Source of the DNA: Kosmotogaceae bacterium UBA1373
GTDB taxonomy: Bacteria; Thermotogota; Thermotogae; Petrotogales; Kosmotogaceae
Reading direction: 5' to 3'
NCBI GenBank assembly: GCA_002305955.1
Contig: DBRH01000073.1
Location: 81,406 to 89,454 of the forward strand
DNA length: 8,049 bases
A model generated the notes under the pieces. That model was given only the letters and a program-made list of their open reading frames with translations, was not told the origin of the DNA and ran no database searches. The position numbers and the translations under genes were made by a program. This document shows, piece by piece, positions 5,867-8,049 of the stretch (position 1 is its first letter; every line of letters begins with the position of its first letter).

Positions 5867-7033
5867 ATGACTGACAGAAACCTGTTGATCGTTAAGCTCG
5901 TCTCGCTCGCCCTCGTGGCCGTCGCCCTCGTGATCGCCGGAATTCAGTTCCACGATCACAGGAACTACCAGGAGGAAGTGGTGAAGGGGCCTGGCGTAAC
6001 CCAGGTCAAGAAATTGAGCGACTATTTCGAACCTCTAAAGGGAAGTATCAACGATTGCAACATATACATCATCGATAGCGGTGTCCCCGGAGGAACTGCC
6101 TTCCTCATCGGAAGCTCACATCCTGAAGAACCTGCAGGCAATCTCACGGCCCAGCTGTTCGTCGAGAACGCGAAGCTGGCGAAGGGAAGACTGATCGTAG
6201 CTATCAGGGCTAACCAGAGCGCCTCTCGCGTCTCAAGACCGGGAGATGCCTATCCCCTCTATTACACCATCGAAACACCATGGGGAGAAAAGAAATTCAG
6301 AATGGGTGACCGTTGGTCCAGCCCGCTAGACTCCTGGCCCGATCCTGAAGTCTATGTCAACTATCCCAGCGGCCAGTTGCTGGCCTACATGGACGTCAGA
6401 AACTTCAACAGAACGTGGCCGGGCAGAGCGAACGGTATGATCACCGAACAAACCAACTACGCCTTCATGAACGTAATAAAGGAAGAGGGCGTCGATATCT
6501 TCATCGATCTTCATGAAGCCGAACTCGAATACCCCGTCATCAGCACCATAGTCGCTCACCAGAAAGGTGCCGATATCGCCGGTATGGCTTCTATGTTGCT
6601 CACCTCGACCGAATTCAGGATCGGAATGGAGTACTCCCCGAAGTCCCTCCACGGACTCTCTCACAGAGAGGTCGGAGACCACTCGGATGCCGTCTCGATC
6701 TTGCTTGAAGCGCCGGAACCTTTCCTCGACAGAGTGAGGGGGATCACCGACGAGAAACTTCTTCTCACGGGACAGGATGAATTCGTAGTGATGGCCGGCA
6801 AATACGGTCTCCTCTACGAGAAGATCGATGAAAAAGGCTGGCCGATAGACGTCAGAGTTGGAAGGCATTGCTCGACGGTTTTGATGATCTTTGAACTCTG
6901 GGGAGATTTCAATCCGGGAAAGGAGGTAGTGATCCAGCAAGTACCCAGGTACGACGAGGTAGTACAGAACGGAACGGGCTACTATTTCCGTGATCCGTCG
7001 AAAGCAAAAACGGAAGATATTTATTACGAATGA
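5867..7033 (+). CDS. Membrane-anchored M14 / succinylglutamate desuccinylase-aspartoacylase-type zinc hydrolase
   Basis: A 388-residue protein from ATG 5867, preceded by GGGGGTGA (5854-5861); an in-frame GTG at 5858 lies inside that ribosome-binding site and is less likely. Residues 5-25 are a hydrophobic anchor or signal peptide, so the enzyme acts outside the cytoplasmic membrane. Family motifs appear in order: H85-x-x-E88 (in 'GSSHPEEPAG', first two zinc ligands), 'NFNRTWPG' (179-186, the NR-x-PG substrate-binding motif), 'DLHEAE' (214-219, H216 as third zinc ligand) and 'SILLEAPEP' (277-285, with E281 the likely catalytic Glu). The core is therefore intact. Such enzymes remove acyl groups from amino acids or cleave C-terminal residues. 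An exported copy beside a transporter and a dipeptidase suggests release of amino acids or acids for uptake. The substrate cannot be read from the sequence. The last 60 residues are acidic and less conserved-looking. Confidence 0.85.
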   Translation: MTDRNLLIVKLVSLALVAVALVIAGIQFHDHRNYQEEVVKGPGVTQVKKLSDYFEPLKGSINDCNIYIIDSGVPGGTAFLIGSSHPEEPAGNLTAQLFVENAKLAKGRLIVAIRANQSASRVSRPGDAYPLYYTIETPWGEKKFRMGDRWSSPLDSWPDPEVYVNYPSGQLLAYMDVRNFNRTWPGRANGMITEQTNYAFMNVIKEEGVDIFIDLHEAELEYPVISTIVAHQKGADIAGMASMLLTSTEFRIGMEYSPKSLHGLSHREVGDHSDAVSILLEAPEPFLDRVRGITDEKLLLTGQDEFVVMAGKYGLLYEKIDEKGWPIDVRVGRHCSTVLMIFELWGDFNPGKEVVIQQVPRYDEVVQNGTGYYFRDPSKAKTEDIYYE

Positions 7034-7050
7034 CCGGACAGATTTTGGGT

Positions 7051-7072
7051 AACACCTCACAAAGGAGGGGTT
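7051..7072 (+). promoter_or_regulatory. Hairpin that covers the ribosome-binding site of the C69 gene
   Basis: AACACCTC (7051-7058) can pair with GAGGGGTT (7065-7072) at 7 of 8 positions (one A-G mismatch), with a 6-nt loop. The right arm is most of the AAAGGAGGGG ribosome-binding site (7061-7070) for the GTG at 7078. Folded RNA would therefore hide the site. It lies in the only 44-bp gap between the zinc hydrolase and the dipeptidase, and it could tune or temperature-gate translation of the latter. Confidence 0.45.
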
Positions 7073-7077
7073 AAGTA

Positions 7078-8049
7078 GTGAAAAGGGTTCTTATAACTAT
7101 TATTCTTGTATTAGCGTTCTTCTACACAGGTTTGATGGCCTGTACAGACATCGCCGTAGGAAAGCTGGCGACGGTTGACGGATCGGTTATTTCCGCCCAG
7201 TCCGTTGACGGATCTTACGACTCCAGACTCCTGATACAGCCCGCGGCAGACCACGAACCGGGAAGCATGACACCCGTCTGGGAATGGATAATCTACGCCG
7301 ACAGAAGACCTCTTGTTCAGCTGGGCGAGATCCCCCAGGTAGAACACACCTACCAGTGGATTCAGACATCCTATCCTTTCTCGAACGAAAAGGGTCTTTT
7401 GATCGGGGAAACAACTATATACGGGGCAAGAGCTACGGCCAACGGTCCGGATGCTATCATGACCATCGAGCAGCTCGAGGCCTTCGCGCTTCAGAGATGC
7501 ACAACGGCCAGAGAAGCCATAGAGCTCATGGGAGCCCTCGCAGTTGAATACGGTTACCGCGAATCCTGCGCACGTGGCGAAGGCTTGACGATTGCCGACG
7601 GTAACGAAGTATGGTTCTTCGAAGTGTATGGAGTCGGCCCACTTTGGAAACCGGGCGACGGTCCAGGCGCGATATGGGCAGCCCAGCGTGTTCCCGACGA
7701 TCATATGACCGTAATAGGCAACGCCAGCATCATCGGTGAGATCGATCTTACGACCAACAGACCGCCGAATGTTGACGAAGACCATTTCTTGATCTGTGAC
7801 AACTACCTGCAGAGCGCCATCGATCTCGGCCTCTGGACAGAGGGTCAGGAAGGACCTTTCGTATGGAAGAAAGTAATAGGCGCCATAGGCAACTGGAACC
7901 CGAGAGTCTGGAGAGTCTTCTCCAAGTACCAGCCGTCGGGAAACTGGGAATACGGTAGCGACACCTCCGCATACCCGTTCTCCTTCAAGCCCGACACCCA
8001 GGTCTCCGTGTATGACATCATCGAACTCTACCGCGATGTCATGGCCGAC
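7078..8049 (+). CDS. Exported C69-family dipeptidase (3' end beyond window)
   Basis: The frame is open from GTG 7078 to the window edge: 324 codons of an enzyme that is usually about 500-550 residues. AAAGGAGGGG lies 7 nt upstream. Residues 1-21 are a signal sequence (MKR, hydrophobic run, 'GLMA'), followed at once by C22, the N-terminal nucleophile of this Ntn-hydrolase family, in the family context 'ACTDIAVGKLATVDGSV' (21-37). Further matches are 'NEKGLLIGETTIYGAR' (103-118) and 'RGEGLTIADGNEVWFFEV', typical of C69 peptidases, which cleave dipeptides with broad specificity. Signal cleavage would itself expose Cys 22, as the family requires. The same 'LMAC' also resembles a lipobox. It lies 44 bp after the M14-type hydrolase, same strand, and probably completes a peptide-degrading pair outside the cell membrane. 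Confidence 0.88.
   Translation, partial: MKRVLITIILVLAFFYTGLMACTDIAVGKLATVDGSVISAQSVDGSYDSRLLIQPAADHEPGSMTPVWEWIIYADRRPLVQLGEIPQVEHTYQWIQTSYPFSNEKGLLIGETTIYGARATANGPDAIMTIEQLEAFALQRCTTAREAIELMGALAVEYGYRESCARGEGLTIADGNEVWFFEVYGVGPLWKPGDGPGAIWAAQRVPDDHMTVIGNASIIGEIDLTTNRPPNVDEDHFLICDNYLQSAIDLGLWTEGQEGPFVWKKVIGAIGNWNPRVWRVFSKYQPSGNWEYGSDTSAYPFSFKPDTQVSVYDIIELYRDVMAD

Noticed and set aside
7111..7785. Minus-strand open frame opposite the C69 gene
   Set aside because: The plus strand carries a continuous C69 frame with family motifs and a strong ribosome-binding site; the antisense frame is a shadow.
1..8049. CRISPR array, tRNA, rRNA, insertion sequence or att site
   Set aside because: I saw no regularly spaced repeats, cloverleaf, transposase or integrase sequence and no paired direct repeats at element edges.

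Overview
The window looks like part of a bacterial chromosome of moderate GC content. Arg is encoded mostly by AGA/AGG, Ile often by ATA, ribosome-binding sites are strong GGAGG types, and TTG/GTG starts are common. Together with the gene content (DUF6305, a DctM-like permease, an M14 deacylase-like protein and a C69 dipeptidase in one run), this suggests the Thermotogota, for example a Mesotoga/Kosmotoga-type organism. That placement is an inference from style; Synergistota is an alternative.

Region 1 (1-2246) is a compact, plus-strand DNA-replication module of phage or mobile-element type. It holds a small basic protein, a helix-turn-helix replication initiator and a DnaB-family helicase. 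Each gene overlaps the next by about 20 bp, so they are probably translated together. Inside the initiator gene, in the part encoding the linker between its two domains, lie three iterated CGGAAAACCG-like arms (603-645), a short AT-rich patch and then a 38-bp interrupted palindrome (671-708). This order resembles the lambda origin inside gene O and makes a candidate replication origin.

Region 2 (2247-3731) holds a solitary seven-helix membrane protein with its own likely promoter and, convergent with it and only 2 bp away, a 55-codon minus-strand gene with a good ribosome-binding site and promoter. An approximately 400-bp AT-rich stretch follows, which appears to carry divergent promoters and a leader with competing hairpins. 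No tRNA, att site, transposase or CRISPR array is visible here.

Region 3 (3732-8049, running off the window) is a plus-strand, operon-like cluster: a secreted DUF6305 protein, a DctM-like (TRAP large subunit) permease, a 54-aa two-helix membrane protein, a membrane-anchored M14/aspartoacylase-type zinc hydrolase and an exported C69-family dipeptidase (3' end missing). The likely theme is extracytoplasmic trimming of a peptide or N-acyl-amino-acid substrate coupled to uptake. DUF6305 would stand in for the usual DctP binding protein and the 54-aa protein for DctQ. This unusual, TRAP-like system is the most interesting biological proposal in the window.
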